Source of the DNA: Psychrobacter sp. 72-O-c
GTDB taxonomy: Bacteria > Pseudomonadota > Gammaproteobacteria > Pseudomonadales > Moraxellaceae
NCBI RefSeq assembly: GCF_904846605.1
Contig: NZ_CAJHBI010000027.1
Span: forward strand, 1 to 46,988
Reading direction: 5' to 3'
Length of the DNA: 46,988 nucleotides
Program-made: the position numbers and the translations under genes
Notes under the pieces: generated by a model
The model's input: the letters and a program-made list of their open reading frames with translations, nothing else
What the model was told of the DNA's origin: nothing
The model's database searches: none
In this document: piece by piece, positions 37,120-46,412 of the stretch
Layout of the letters: each line of letters opens with the position of its first letter
Position numbering within the stretch: position 1 is the first letter of the stretch

Positions 37120-37304
37120 ACTAGACTCTATAAAATGATATGTTTATGATGAATATACTGACCATAAATGCACTATTACTTAGGTTAAAAATTACCTAGG
37201 TTGAAAGATACTTAGATTAAAAGATATCTTAGCCTAAAATATGAAGGCAAAGATATCAGTAATTTTTTAGTGAATCACTGTTTAGATTTTGAGTTTTTGT
37301 ATGA

Positions 37305-37871
37305 TTAACTGTCGCTATTTACAGCGGCGTTATCATGAGGATTAGCCTGTTCATCGGCTATGTTAGAGATATCACAGCTGGGTCGACTCGAGCCTTCCGT
37401 GCGTAAATTTTTACGCTCTAGGGCAGCGTCAAAACGGCACTGGCGAATCGGTGTGTTAAGTTTGAGTGGCGGAACGGGCGTCGGTTTACCATTATCATCA
37501 ATGGCTACCATAGTGAAATAACAGCTATTAGTATGGCGAATGGTTCGTGCTCGTACGTCTTCAGCCTCAACCCGGATGCCTATTTCCATCGAAGTGGTCC
37601 CTACGTAGTTGACACTAGCAGCAAAGGTCACCAGCTCACCCACGTAAATAGGCTCGCGGAACATCACTTGGTCGACCGATAGGGTCACGACATAACTACC
37701 GCTATAACGACTGGCACAAGCGTAGGCGACTTGGTCAAGCATTTTGAGTAGATCGCCCCCATGGACATTACCGATAAAGTTGGCCATATCAGGCGTCATG
37801 AGCACCGACATGTATAACTCATGATTTAAAGGGGCTTTTTTGGCGGTTGAGGTAGTATTGGCTTGAGACAT
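37305..37871 (-). CDS. Acyl-CoA thioesterase, hotdog fold (YciA-like)
   Basis: The 188-residue hotdog protein has GNVHGGDLLKMLDQVAY (residues 31-47), the YciA/BFIT active-site segment with its catalytic Asp, then VTLSVDQVMFREPIYVGELV and RHTNSCYFTMVAID. It hydrolyses acyl-CoA esters in the cytoplasm; chain preference is unknown. AAGGA lies before ATG 37871. The last 30 residues are a polar tail not typical of the family. Confidence 0.87.
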   Translation of the reverse strand: MSQANTTSTAKKAPLNHELYMSVLMTPDMANFIGNVHGGDLLKMLDQVAYACASRYSGSYVVTLSVDQVMFREPIYVGELVTFAASVNYVGTTSMEIGIRVEAEDVRARTIRHTNSCYFTMVAIDDNGKPTPVPPLKLNTPIRQCRFDAALERKNLRTEGSSRPSCDISNIADEQANPHDNAAVNSDS

Positions 37872-38101
37872 TACATTCCTTACTAGCGTTTGAGACTTAT
37901 TTATTTTGAGAGATATTTATACAACAGCGTTTATAAACTAACAACTAATCCAGCGCAAATTAATACCAGTTGGATAGTAGGCTCTTGATACCTGCTTTGG
38001 TACATAAGCAAGTATTTGTATCACACTACGCGACTAAGTGTAGCCAATCGAGGCTTATATGCTCAACCTGATTTCCGGCAGCTAAGCAACTTGTAATCCG
38101 C

Positions 38102-38250
38102 TATAGTCAGTACCAAATAAAATGGATACACATAAGATTTTGTATAGCGGGTAAAAAATTTTCTAGCTTGCTGTGCGACTGCGTCACTCTAGAGGCTTCG
38201 AAAATTTCTCCCAGCCATACTGTATTCGTTTTAAATTGGCTCCAACTATA
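38102..38250. mobile_element. MITE-like repeat, copy 2
   Basis: The 145-base element (38104-38248) is flanked by TA on both sides. Its ends, TATAGTCAGTACCAAATAAA and the reverse complement of the other end, TATAGTTGGAGCCAATTTAA, are inverted repeats of about 30 bases that continue to ATAC. It is homologous to copy 1 in the opposite orientation. It lies within the 398-base gap between the thioesterase and DUF2177 genes, which holds nothing else I can identify. Confidence 0.78.
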
Positions 38251-38269
38251 CAAGCTATCTTTAAAATAT

Positions 38270-38680
38270 CTAGCTTAACCAATTAAAGTGATAAGCCAAC
38301 CATGCCACGATAGCACTGACTGATCCGGTTAAAAATCCACCCCATGCAAAGTCTACCAATGCGGTATCTAGCGTAAATCCTTTATATAATGCAAGGTTGG
38401 TAAAGTCATAGGTTCCGTATGCCATCAGACCTATTAAGCCACCAAGCAAGAAAATATATCCAACTGAGCTACCGGCCTTGATTTGTGGATACAACACCAA
38501 TATGCACAGCGCTAGTATATAGAACATGTAAAACACACCAGCGGCCAACATATTTGGTTCGTCAGCAAGCAAGTGCCCGATACGCTCCTCATAAAACGCG
38601 CTTTTCATGGTGGTTAACCAAACCGCATCGACACCTAAAAATATGACAACGGCAGCAAGATAGATAAATACATAACCCAT
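38270..38680 (-). CDS. DUF2177 membrane protein
   Basis: The 136-residue protein has four membrane helices and the DUF2177 motifs FLGVDAVWLTTM near the start and YGTYDFTNLALYKG near residue 90. It often follows cyclopropane-synthase gene sets, as here, where it is the last gene of the operon. Function unknown. AAGGA precedes ATG 38680; the gap to the fusion gene upstream is 147 bases. Confidence 0.87.
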   Translation of the reverse strand: MGYVFIYLAAVVIFLGVDAVWLTTMKSAFYEERIGHLLADEPNMLAAGVFYMFYILALCILVLYPQIKAGSSVGYIFLLGGLIGLMAYGTYDFTNLALYKGFTLDTALVDFAWGGFLTGSVSAIVAWLAYHFNWLS

Positions 38681-38827
38681 GATAATATCCTTTTATAATG
38701 AGACTTGTTATAACAGTGCTTTCTTATAGCAGTGCTTTTTATAATGCGGCGCTGTTAGTATGAAAACTATTCGTCCATCTACTTAACAGATGGCCATGCA
38801 TACGGTAGATCAGTAAAATGTAAGTTA

Positions 38828-41296
38828 TCAATGCAAGCTATCAATATTATCTGGCTTGACTGCAGTCACCTGCACCACACCAATGGTACGCTCCAAAAAC
38901 CCACCTTCACAATAACAAAAGTAAAATTCCCATAAACGAATAAAGGCCTCATCGTAACCGAGCGCTTTGATCTCTGTACGCTGTGACATAAAAGCCGCAC
39001 GCCAATCACGCAATGTATAAGCATAGTCAAAGCCATAATCGTGTAGCTGCTTAACGACCATATCGGTCTGCTCAGCGAATTGGGTGGTCAGCTCTTGGTT
39101 TGATAGCAGGCAACCACCTGGGAAAATATGAGTCTGAATAAAGTCAACTGACTCCACATAATCATAATAGTTCTGGTCGTTAAAGGTTATGGCTTGCAGC
39201 ACCATCAAACCTGTAGGCTTGAGTAAGCTATTACACTTGGCGAAGAATGTTGGCAAATACTCATGCCCGACGGCCTCGATCATCTCAATACTGACTAATT
39301 TATCGTACTGCCCTGTCAGCTCGCGGTAGTCTTGTTTGAGCAAGGTAATCTTGTCAGACAGGCCAGCTGCTTCAACACGGCGACGCGCTTCTTGGTACTG
39401 CGCATCAGAAATTGTGGTAGTAGTCACCTGACAGCCATAATGCTTGGCAGCATAAATCGCAAATCCGCCCCAGCCGGTGCCAATTTCAATCACATGGTCA
39501 TCAGCTTTGAGTTGCAAGCGTTGACAAATAAGCTCCAGCTTGTGCTGCTGCGCCTGTGCAAGTGAACTATCAAGCGTAGGGTATACCGCTGATGAGTACA
39601 TCATAGTCGGGTCTAAAAAGCGCTCATACATGATATTGCCCAAGTCATAATGCGCTAATATATTTGATTTCGCGCCGGACTTATCATTACTACGTAGCTG
39701 ATGCTTGGCCTTCTCTAAAGTCTTACTGATACCGGCAAAGCGGTTCTCTAACTTATTAACAACGGCCAAGTTGCGCGCCGCCAATCGTATAAGACCCGTC
39801 AAGTCATCAGTATCCCACTCGCCATCGATATAGCTGTCTGCTAAGGCAATTGAGCCGCCAAATAACAGTTGACGATAGACCTTGCTATCATGAACTATTA
39901 AAGTCACATTCAGACTATGCCGCCCTACTGCCGAGCTGCTAAGCGGTGCTGAATCGGTGACTTTCAGATCCTTAGCTGTGTCTCCAAAAGTTTTCTTATA
40001 TGGGCCCTGCTCATCAAAATCTTCGATCACCGTAATAATGCCGAATTGTAGGTGATTTAACGCGCGAAATACGGCCTGCCTTGCTAAATAATTCACACTA
40101 TGGCTGATAGGCTTTAAGAGGGCACTATCATTCACCGTTTGGCTCATACGGGCAGTCATTTTTTCTAAGGCTGAAGTTGGCGTGCGGTCGGTTGGGCTTG
40201 CTGGCATCGTACTAGTATCCTTCTGTATATGCTTTGGGTGTTGTGACTGAGCTTGCAATTCTGAAAAATTCTTTTCTTTATCATTCGCTTTGGTAGAACT
40301 ACCCTCTTTCTGCTGGCTATCTGCTAACTTCTCATCATAATTAATATAGGGCACTTTTTTGATGGCATAGAGCTTAAAAGCGTGCCAATAAATGCGCGTC
40401 AATGAGCTAATATTCATTAGCGGATTTTTCCGTAAGCTGTACCGAACAGAATCAGCAGTCATCGGTACGCCAGACATCTTTATGCCCGTTTTTAATACTT
40501 CACCGCGCGCGTCACTGATATTGATCGCAATACGAACTTGCAAGCAATTAGATGGCTCTTTGCTTTGTTTTTTTACCGAAACCTGCCAGCGATACTGCTG
40601 ATCAATGGGATTAAAGGGGGACACATGAAAGTTTTTATCGTGACAAAACTCAGTGTCCACCCCATCTAATAAAAATCCATAATAATGGCGTTTATTCCAC
40701 GGTGTGTTAGAGACTTCAGCTAATAAATGAGTCGGCATCTGCTCATTATCAAAGCCCAAATAGAAGTTTACTGGGCTAAAATATACCCCTACGTTACGGC
40801 AGACTACCAGCCCGATGATATCGCCTGTCGGCGCGCTACCGGTATGCTTCATAAACGCATGATGTAAACGTTTTGCTAATTTTTGAGCGGTTGCTTGGCC
40901 GGCGTTACAGTCGTCATTTGCATTGTCAGAAATATTAGCAGTGTTATCGTTACTGTCCCCATTATTGCCATCGACATCTTCTGATCCCTCTAAACCCATT
41001 AAATAATCTTCGGCGCAAAACTGCTGTAATGCCTTATGCTTTGCCGAGAATAAAGGAAGTCCCTTAAAACGGATACGCTTACTTATTGTTGGCGTCTTTA
41101 CCTCTGGTAGGGCCTGCCCTGCTGCTAAAGCGCTGATATTCACGCCCCAATAACGGTACGGATAAGTAAAATTGTGCACACTTGGCAGCAGGCGACTATG
41201 CCACGTCGTACCATCAAACAGCTGATGCGGCATCGTTTGCGACACCTTTGAATGGATAGATTCAGACGACGGTGACAAGGGTGACAAGGGTGACAT
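38828..41296 (-). CDS. DUF1365 protein fused to cyclopropane-fatty-acid synthase-like methyltransferase
   Basis: The 822-residue protein joins two proteins normally encoded separately. Residues 22-320 are DUF1365 (HSRLLPSVHNFTYPYRYW, YFSPVNFYLGFD, KNFHVSPFNP), a linker of about 60 polar residues follows, and from about 390 a CFA-synthase domain with HYDLGNIMYERFLDPTMMYS, IEIGTGWGGFAIYAA, VSIEMIEAVGHEYL, THIFPGGCL and YCEGGF. The latter methylates double bonds in membrane phospholipid chains with SAM. An Asn/Asp insert (about 105-132) lies in the DUF1365 part. A nine-base tandem repeat at the start codon encodes SPLSPLSP; M22 is an alternative start. Confidence 0.88.
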   Translation of the reverse strand: MSPLSPLSPSSESIHSKVSQTMPHQLFDGTTWHSRLLPSVHNFTYPYRYWGVNISALAAGQALPEVKTPTISKRIRFKGLPLFSAKHKALQQFCAEDYLMGLEGSEDVDGNNGDSNDNTANISDNANDDCNAGQATAQKLAKRLHHAFMKHTGSAPTGDIIGLVVCRNVGVYFSPVNFYLGFDNEQMPTHLLAEVSNTPWNKRHYYGFLLDGVDTEFCHDKNFHVSPFNPIDQQYRWQVSVKKQSKEPSNCLQVRIAINISDARGEVLKTGIKMSGVPMTADSVRYSLRKNPLMNISSLTRIYWHAFKLYAIKKVPYINYDEKLADSQQKEGSSTKANDKEKNFSELQAQSQHPKHIQKDTSTMPASPTDRTPTSALEKMTARMSQTVNDSALLKPISHSVNYLARQAVFRALNHLQFGIITVIEDFDEQGPYKKTFGDTAKDLKVTDSAPLSSSAVGRHSLNVTLIVHDSKVYRQLLFGGSIALADSYIDGEWDTDDLTGLIRLAARNLAVVNKLENRFAGISKTLEKAKHQLRSNDKSGAKSNILAHYDLGNIMYERFLDPTMMYSSAVYPTLDSSLAQAQQHKLELICQRLQLKADDHVIEIGTGWGGFAIYAAKHYGCQVTTTTISDAQYQEARRRVEAAGLSDKITLLKQDYRELTGQYDKLVSIEMIEAVGHEYLPTFFAKCNSLLKPTGLMVLQAITFNDQNYYDYVESVDFIQTHIFPGGCLLSNQELTTQFAEQTDMVVKQLHDYGFDYAYTLRDWRAAFMSQRTEIKALGYDEAFIRLWEFYFCYCEGGFLERTIGVVQVTAVKPDNIDSLH

Positions 41297-41297
41297 A
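41271..41297. repeat. Three nine-base tandem repeats at the start of the fusion gene
   Basis: GGTGACAAG occurs twice and GGTGACATA once in direct succession, ending at the minus-strand ATG. Changes in copy number would keep the frame and alter the SPL repeats. Confidence 0.8.
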
Positions 41298-41365
41298 ATG
41301 TTCTCTTAAATAAAAAGTGACTTAATGACAGTATTACTTATAAACTATTTCACGGTATATGCAAC

Positions 41366-43123
41366 CTAGCGGCGACGTCCGAAAAATCCGCGTTTCACCT
41401 TGTCTGTATGGCTAATAGCATCCGTCTGTAAGGTAGCAATATGATCAACCAGCTCTTGATTGGTAGTAGCAGTCATCACCTGACGTTTCTTAAGTTTGCG
41501 CGGCTGCTTATCCGCTTTTACCGGTAAATCCTGATAGCGAAATGGCGTATGCGCACTCTCAGCATCAGGCAGATGACTGGGATCAACCTCATCCTTAATT
41601 TCAATAGTGCTACCTAAAGCCTGACAAACGCGAAGACCACTTCGTACTCCGTCTTCATGAAAACCATTAAACCAATATGCCCCGCAAAAGTGAGTATGCA
41701 GACCGCTACCGGAAATACGTGACCACTGAGATTGGGCAGCAATCATCGCCTTGTCAAAGACCGGATGACTGTAGCCGATACTTTTAATCACCTGTGCCGG
41801 ATCAATGTCACGGTTTAAAGTCACTAGATAGTTATGTTGCTTGGTCAAGCGCTGTAGGATATTCATATGATAAGTGAGCACTGGTTTTGATGTGACTTGC
41901 TTACTATTATCATTAACAGTAGTATCATTAGCAGCAGTTTTTTGGTTATTTCTTACATCAGCTTCTATATCTACCTTGTTGTTTATCAGATAATTCCAAC
42001 TCGCCCATGCCAAAGGCTTCTTGGGCAACACACTGGTATCAGTATGGAGTACGGCAGTATTTTTGGTAAAGTGAAAATGGCTAAGCACTTCTGACTCATC
42101 TGTGCTGGCATCGCTCAGTAAACGCAAAGCGGTATCGGCATGGCACGCAAAGATAACCTCATCAAATGTTAACGATTGCAGGTCGCCGCTAGTTTTAGTC
42201 TCTGCATCAGTATTTATATTGGTATTTACATTAGCATCTGTAAAAGTTATGGAAACCTTGTCATCATAGCGTTTAATGGACTGTACTGGACTATTCACCC
42301 GCACTGTACCGCCCGCTTTGACAAAGCGCCTCACCAACTTATTGACATACTGCTTAGAGCCACCCTTGATAGTGAACCATTGCGGACGATTGACGACCTC
42401 CAGTAAACCGTGGTTATCAAAGAACTGTGCGAAAAACACCAATGGAAAGTCTTCAACTTTTTCCAGACTGGTTGACCAGATGGCTGATACCATAGGTAAT
42501 AGATAGTTATCAGTGAATAACTGGCCATAACGTTTACTGGCTAAATAACTACCCAGCGTTTGCTCGGTAAATACACTGGTGTCTCGTCCTTGCGAGCGAG
42601 CATTGTCATAATCTCTACTAAGCTGAAGAATATGTTTATTAAACTGTAAAATATCTTTTATAAACCGCCAAAACTTGGGGCTAAGTATGTTTTTACGTTG
42701 CGATAATAACGTGTTGAGCGTATGACCATTATATTCAAAGTTGCGATCAGTGTTTTTGACCGAGAAGCTCATATCAGTCGCTTGAAATGGCACTTGTAAA
42801 TCATGTAACAAACGGAAAAAATTAGGATAAGTTCGCTCATTAAAAACAATAAACCCAGTGTCAATCGCGCTAGTCTCTGTTTTACTCGCTTTTGGTTTTT
42901 TACCGTCTTGCAGCGCCACATCAATAGTATTAACATGCCCACCGATATAATCATTAGCTTCAAATACCGTCACATCATACTGCTTAGCCAAATAGTGCGC
43001 ACAAGTCAGGCCTGATACCCCTGAGCCAATAATAGCTATTCTTTTTTTTGTCTGAGTATGTAATGAGTCTTTGACAATACTGCTATTTTTTACAGGCGTT
43101 CGCTGGCGACGAATAAACGACAT
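41366..43123 (-). CDS. FAD-dependent amine-oxidase-like oxidoreductase of the lipid operon
   Basis: The 585-residue flavoprotein has the FAD loop IAIIGSGVSGLTCAH near residue 30, then EANDYIGGHVNTID and DTGFIVFNERTYPNF, typical of the NAD(P)-binding Rossmann/amine-oxidase proteins encoded beside CFA synthases. Relatives are thought to oxidise or desaturate methylated fatty acyl chains; not shown here. Asn/Thr-rich inserts occur near residues 300 and 385. The frame starts at a GTG at 43129, but ATG 43123 has AAGGAAAG upstream. The C-terminus is basic. Confidence 0.85.
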   Translation of the reverse strand: MSFIRRQRTPVKNSSIVKDSLHTQTKKRIAIIGSGVSGLTCAHYLAKQYDVTVFEANDYIGGHVNTIDVALQDGKKPKASKTETSAIDTGFIVFNERTYPNFFRLLHDLQVPFQATDMSFSVKNTDRNFEYNGHTLNTLLSQRKNILSPKFWRFIKDILQFNKHILQLSRDYDNARSQGRDTSVFTEQTLGSYLASKRYGQLFTDNYLLPMVSAIWSTSLEKVEDFPLVFFAQFFDNHGLLEVVNRPQWFTIKGGSKQYVNKLVRRFVKAGGTVRVNSPVQSIKRYDDKVSITFTDANVNTNINTDAETKTSGDLQSLTFDEVIFACHADTALRLLSDASTDESEVLSHFHFTKNTAVLHTDTSVLPKKPLAWASWNYLINNKVDIEADVRNNQKTAANDTTVNDNSKQVTSKPVLTYHMNILQRLTKQHNYLVTLNRDIDPAQVIKSIGYSHPVFDKAMIAAQSQWSRISGSGLHTHFCGAYWFNGFHEDGVRSGLRVCQALGSTIEIKDEVDPSHLPDAESAHTPFRYQDLPVKADKQPRKLKKRQVMTATTNQELVDHIATLQTDAISHTDKVKRGFFGRRR

Positions 43124-43177
43124 AAACACTTTCCTTTGTACTCTATTTAGACATTCTATTGGATAGCATATTGCTAA

Positions 43178-43915
43178 CTACTTTTTATTCATTTTCTTGC
43201 TAACTTGCTGCCAAACCATATCCGGTAACGTACCCAAAGCCTTTAGTGGTAACGTTAGCTTTTTAGGAAACTCAATCACCTCATCACCGTTTTCAATACC
43301 GTTACGAATAGCACGACTGGCCTGTTCTGGTGTTTGAAGAAATGGCATTGGGAAGTCGTTTTGTTTGGTCATTGCGGTTTCTACGAACCCCGGTACGACT
43401 AAGCTTACTGATACCTCATGTGGCGCAAGGCTAATTTGCAAAGTTTTCATTAGATAATGAATGGCCGCCTTTGAGCTACCATAAGCTTCTGCACGTGCGA
43501 ACGGGACATAAGCAGACGCTGAACCGATTCCTACTAGCCGACCTTTTGAAGCAATCAGCTGTGGCAACACGCCTTCAATAGCATGTGACAAGGTACCCAT
43601 ATTGACCGACATCACTTTCATAAATGCGCTGCTATCAAAGTTTGGCATATCTAGATATTCGCACATGCCAGCGCCACAAATTGCTAAATCAACCTGACTG
43701 ATTTTTTCAAAGGCCTCGATGACCTTATCACGGTCCATTAAGTCCAAATCAACCGGCGTTGCGCCTAGGTCTTTAAGCTCGGCAAGCGCTTCATCATCAC
43801 GGCCGACCGCATATACTTCGTGACCTGCTAGAAGGTAGTCCTTGGCCAATTGATAACCAATACCAGAAGTCGCACCAGTAATCAAAATATGAAGTTTTTT
43901 AGGAGAACTTGTCAT
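43178..43915 (-). CDS. Short-chain dehydrogenase/reductase, first gene of the lipid operon
   Basis: The 245-residue SDR has the cofactor loop TGATSGIG (residues 14-21), NMGTLSHAI, the catalytic Ser in GIGSASAY and YGSSK with catalytic Tyr and Lys. An AAGGA site precedes ATG 43915. It leads four minus-strand genes (SDR, flavoprotein, DUF1365-CFA, DUF2177). Its substrate is presumably lipid-derived, by context only. No sigma factor or anti-sigma gene is adjacent. Confidence 0.87.
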   Translation of the reverse strand: MTSSPKKLHILITGATSGIGYQLAKDYLLAGHEVYAVGRDDEALAELKDLGATPVDLDLMDRDKVIEAFEKISQVDLAICGAGMCEYLDMPNFDSSAFMKVMSVNMGTLSHAIEGVLPQLIASKGRLVGIGSASAYVPFARAEAYGSSKAAIHYLMKTLQISLAPHEVSVSLVVPGFVETAMTKQNDFPMPFLQTPEQASRAIRNGIENGDEVIEFPKKLTLPLKALGTLPDMVWQQVSKKMNKK

Positions 43916-44437
43916 CTTAAATATCCTTTTAAATCGCTATGGAGGGACATCAAACTTTTAAAATATGCCTTATTGTATGCGAGCAGTAATTATTTTTATT
44001 CACGCTAAGCTAATCAAAGAACTGCTTTGATTTACCAAATCTAAATAATCAGTATTTAGACAATTATAGTATAAGGTGGCACGGCTATTGTTGTAACTTC
44101 GCAAGCGCATGGTTAGCTATCAGCTTTTATTGAGCCAACTTATTAAGACAATATGAAAACTAATACGGTTAACTCGCGGTAATTTTAATGCGAAGATAAT
44201 CAGTGCAGACTATAATTCTTCTGTTACCAGCGGCCTAAGACAGAATAATATCAGCATGCTACAATGCCAAAACTGCACTCATTTATCTACGTATCGATTA
44301 GGCAAAGCTACATTTTTTACCTAATCGTGTCCCTACCGTGCCCTGATACCTATCAAAGCGTTATGAAAATCATCAAAACGTTATATAATCATTATCTGAC
44401 TTCCCTAAACCTCAACCACAGATAAAAAGGATCTCTC
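43916..44437. other. Divergent intergenic region lipid operon / aminotransferase
   Basis: The 522 bases contain a hairpin CGATTAGG (44295-44302) with CCTAATCG (44320-44327), and at 44280-44295 a 16-base match to the inside of the MITE copy at 24351-24366. A TATAAT at about 44388 is the likely -10 of the aminotransferase gene. No coding frame is credible. Confidence 0.5.
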
Positions 44438-45640
44438 ATGAGCGAACTGCAACTGTCTGACCGTGTCAATAACATCAAGCCGTCACCTACCCTTGCCATC
44501 ACCAATAAAGCCAAAGAACTAAAAGCGGCTGGCAAAGATATTATCGGGCTGGGTGCGGGCGAGCCTGACTTTGATACCCCAGAGCATGTCAAACAAGCAG
44601 CGATTAAAGCGATTAATGATGGCTTTACTAAATATACCGCCGTCGATGGTACGCCAGAGCTTAAAAAAGCAATCATTGAGAAATTCGAGCGTGATAATGA
44701 TCTCAGCTATGAGCCTAATGAAATCTTAGTATCAGTCGGTGGTAAGCAGTCATTCTTTAACCTTGCACAAGCTTTTATTAACTCAGGTGATGAAGTTATC
44801 ATCCCAGCACCGTACTGGGTCAGCTACCCTGACATGGTCATCATCGCAGAAGGCGTGCCGGTCATCGTCAAATGTCCTTCTGAGCAAAATTTTAAAATCA
44901 CACCAGAACAGTTAGAAGACGCCATCACTGACAAAACCAAAATGTTAGTACTAAACAGCCCTTCTAACCCCACGGGTATGATTTATACCTTAGATGAGCT
45001 AAAAGCTATCGCTGAAGTGCTCAAAAAGTATCCACAAGTCTATGTCGTATCAGATGATATGTACGAGCACATTCGCTGGACCGGTGATAAGTTCTATAAT
45101 ATTTTGAATGCGGCACCTGAGCTAAAAGAGCGCGCTATTATCTTAAATGGTGTATCAAAAGCCTATGCGATGACTGGCTGGCGTATTGGTTATGCGGGTG
45201 GCCCTGCCAAATTGATTGGCGCGATGAAAAAAGTACAGTCGCAGTCAACCTCATGCCCAGCGTCAATCAGTCAAGTCGCTGCCGAAGCGGCTATCAGTGG
45301 TGACCAAAGCGTCCTTGTGCCAATGGTAGAAGCGTTTGAGAAGCGTTGTGACTTAGTGGTTGACGGCTTAAATGCAATTAAAGGCATTACTTGCTTGCGT
45401 CCTGACGGCGCATTCTACGTCTACCCTAATATTGTGCCTTTGATTAAAGCTGCTGGCTTGTCTTCTTGTACTGAGTTTTCAGAGTGGTTACTAGAGAAAG
45501 TTGGCGTTGCTGTTGTTCCTGGTGATGCGTTCGGTCTTGGTGGTCATATGCGTATCTCCTATGCCACTGATGAAGCCACGCTAAAAGATGCACTATCACG
45601 GATCGAAAAAGCCGTTGCGGACTTAGACGTTACTGAATAA
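44438..45640 (+). CDS. Aspartate aminotransferase, class I subgroup Ib
   Basis: The 400-residue PLP enzyme has GAGEPDFDTP, YTAVDGTPELK, NSPSNPTG, the Schiff-base K241 in VSKAYAMTGWRIGYAGG and the substrate-binding arginine near the C-terminus in MRISYA. It transfers the amino group between aspartate (or a similar amino acid) and 2-oxoglutarate. Subgroup Ib members can also act on prephenate; which applies here is not decided. AAGGA lies before ATG 44438. A terminator follows at 45696. Confidence 0.93.
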   Translation: MSELQLSDRVNNIKPSPTLAITNKAKELKAAGKDIIGLGAGEPDFDTPEHVKQAAIKAINDGFTKYTAVDGTPELKKAIIEKFERDNDLSYEPNEILVSVGGKQSFFNLAQAFINSGDEVIIPAPYWVSYPDMVIIAEGVPVIVKCPSEQNFKITPEQLEDAITDKTKMLVLNSPSNPTGMIYTLDELKAIAEVLKKYPQVYVVSDDMYEHIRWTGDKFYNILNAAPELKERAIILNGVSKAYAMTGWRIGYAGGPAKLIGAMKKVQSQSTSCPASISQVAAEAAISGDQSVLVPMVEAFEKRCDLVVDGLNAIKGITCLRPDGAFYVYPNIVPLIKAAGLSSCTEFSEWLLEKVGVAVVPGDAFGLGGHMRISYATDEATLKDALSRIEKAVADLDVTE

Positions 45641-45695
45641 GCGTTAATAATTAGCTAGTTTGAAAGATGATTCTTAAAAGTGGTTTTAAAATCAA

Positions 45696-45728
45696 AGAAA
45701 GGCGTCCTATCAAGGGCGTCTTTCTTTC
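45696..45728 (+). terminator. Terminator of the aminotransferase gene
   Basis: AGAAAGGCGTCC (45696-45707) pairs with GGGCGTCTTTCT (45714-45725), including two G-T pairs, and is followed by T-rich bases. Confidence 0.75.
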
Positions 45729-45821
45729 TATTACTGAATCTATTGTTCATCGAATTTAGCGTATAAAATTCAGTGTTTAAGCACTAAATCTTATATTTTT
45801 CATGTAAAGTGCAAAAAAGGC

Positions 45822-45849
45822 TTGACCTATTTTTTATCTTTGCTAGAAT
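45822..45849 (+). promoter_or_regulatory. Promoter of the first tRNA-Asn
   Basis: TTGACC (45822-45827), 16 bases, TAGAAT (45844-45849); the GC-rich GCCCC just after resembles a stringent discriminator. Confidence 0.65.
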
Positions 45850-45922
45850 ACGCCCCACTTAGCACGAACTTGAAAGAGTCTGTGTTGAGCTAACTGTAAG
45901 ATAATAGACACTTACAGCACAT

Positions 45923-45998
45923 TCCTCAATAGCTCAGTTGGTAGAGCAACGGACTGTTAATCCGTGTGTCCCTGGTTCGAGCCCAGGTTGAGGAGCCA
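45923..45998 (+). tRNA. tRNA-Asn (GTT)
   Basis: The 76-base gene folds fully: acceptor TCCTCAA with TTGAGGA, D arm GCTC/GAGC, anticodon arm ACGGA-CTGTTAA-TCCGT with anticodon GTT, and T arm CCTGG-TTCGAGC-CCAGG. Discriminator G and an encoded CCA end it. It is identical to the copy at 46329. Confidence 0.97.
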
Positions 45999-46061
45999 AA
46001 TTTTAGTAGTAGTTAGTAAATTTTTTGAGTCAACTTTGATTCGATTATGGCATATGCCAAG

Positions 46062-46090
46062 ACCCTCATCACTTTGATGAGGGTTTTTTT
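46062..46090 (+). terminator. Terminator of the first tRNA-Asn unit
   Basis: ACCCTCATCA and TGATGAGGGT form a perfect 10-base stem around CTT, followed by seven T. Confidence 0.85.
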
Positions 46091-46223
46091 ATGGCTACTA
46101 TTTTAAGACATTGAATATCTCTGATGCTACTCGATTAGAAAGCTATTCTCGCTTTCAACCATGAGTTATTGACCTTAATTTTCACATTTATAGCAATAAG
46201 CAGAACTATCTATGAGGCTGGGG

Positions 46224-46252
46224 TTGACAGATATCAAAACCTTGGCTAAAAT
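46224..46252 (+). promoter_or_regulatory. Promoter of the second tRNA-Asn
   Basis: A consensus TTGACA (46224-46229), 17-base spacer and TAAAAT (46247-46252). The leader before the tRNA is about 70 bases. Confidence 0.75.
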
Positions 46253-46328
46253 GTGCACCACATAACGCGAACGGGCTTAGCGGTTATTACCGTTGTTGTT
46301 TAGCCAGTTTTTTGTTATCACAGCTTAT

Positions 46329-46404
46329 TCCTCAATAGCTCAGTTGGTAGAGCAACGGACTGTTAATCCGTGTGTCCCTGGTTCGAGCCCAGGTTGAGGA
46401 GCCA
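46329..46404 (+). tRNA. tRNA-Asn (GTT), second copy
   Basis: Identical over all 76 bases to the tRNA at 45923, including CCA. The flanks are unrelated, so the two are separate transcription units rather than a recent long duplication. Confidence 0.97.
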
Positions 46405-46412
46405 TATTATGG

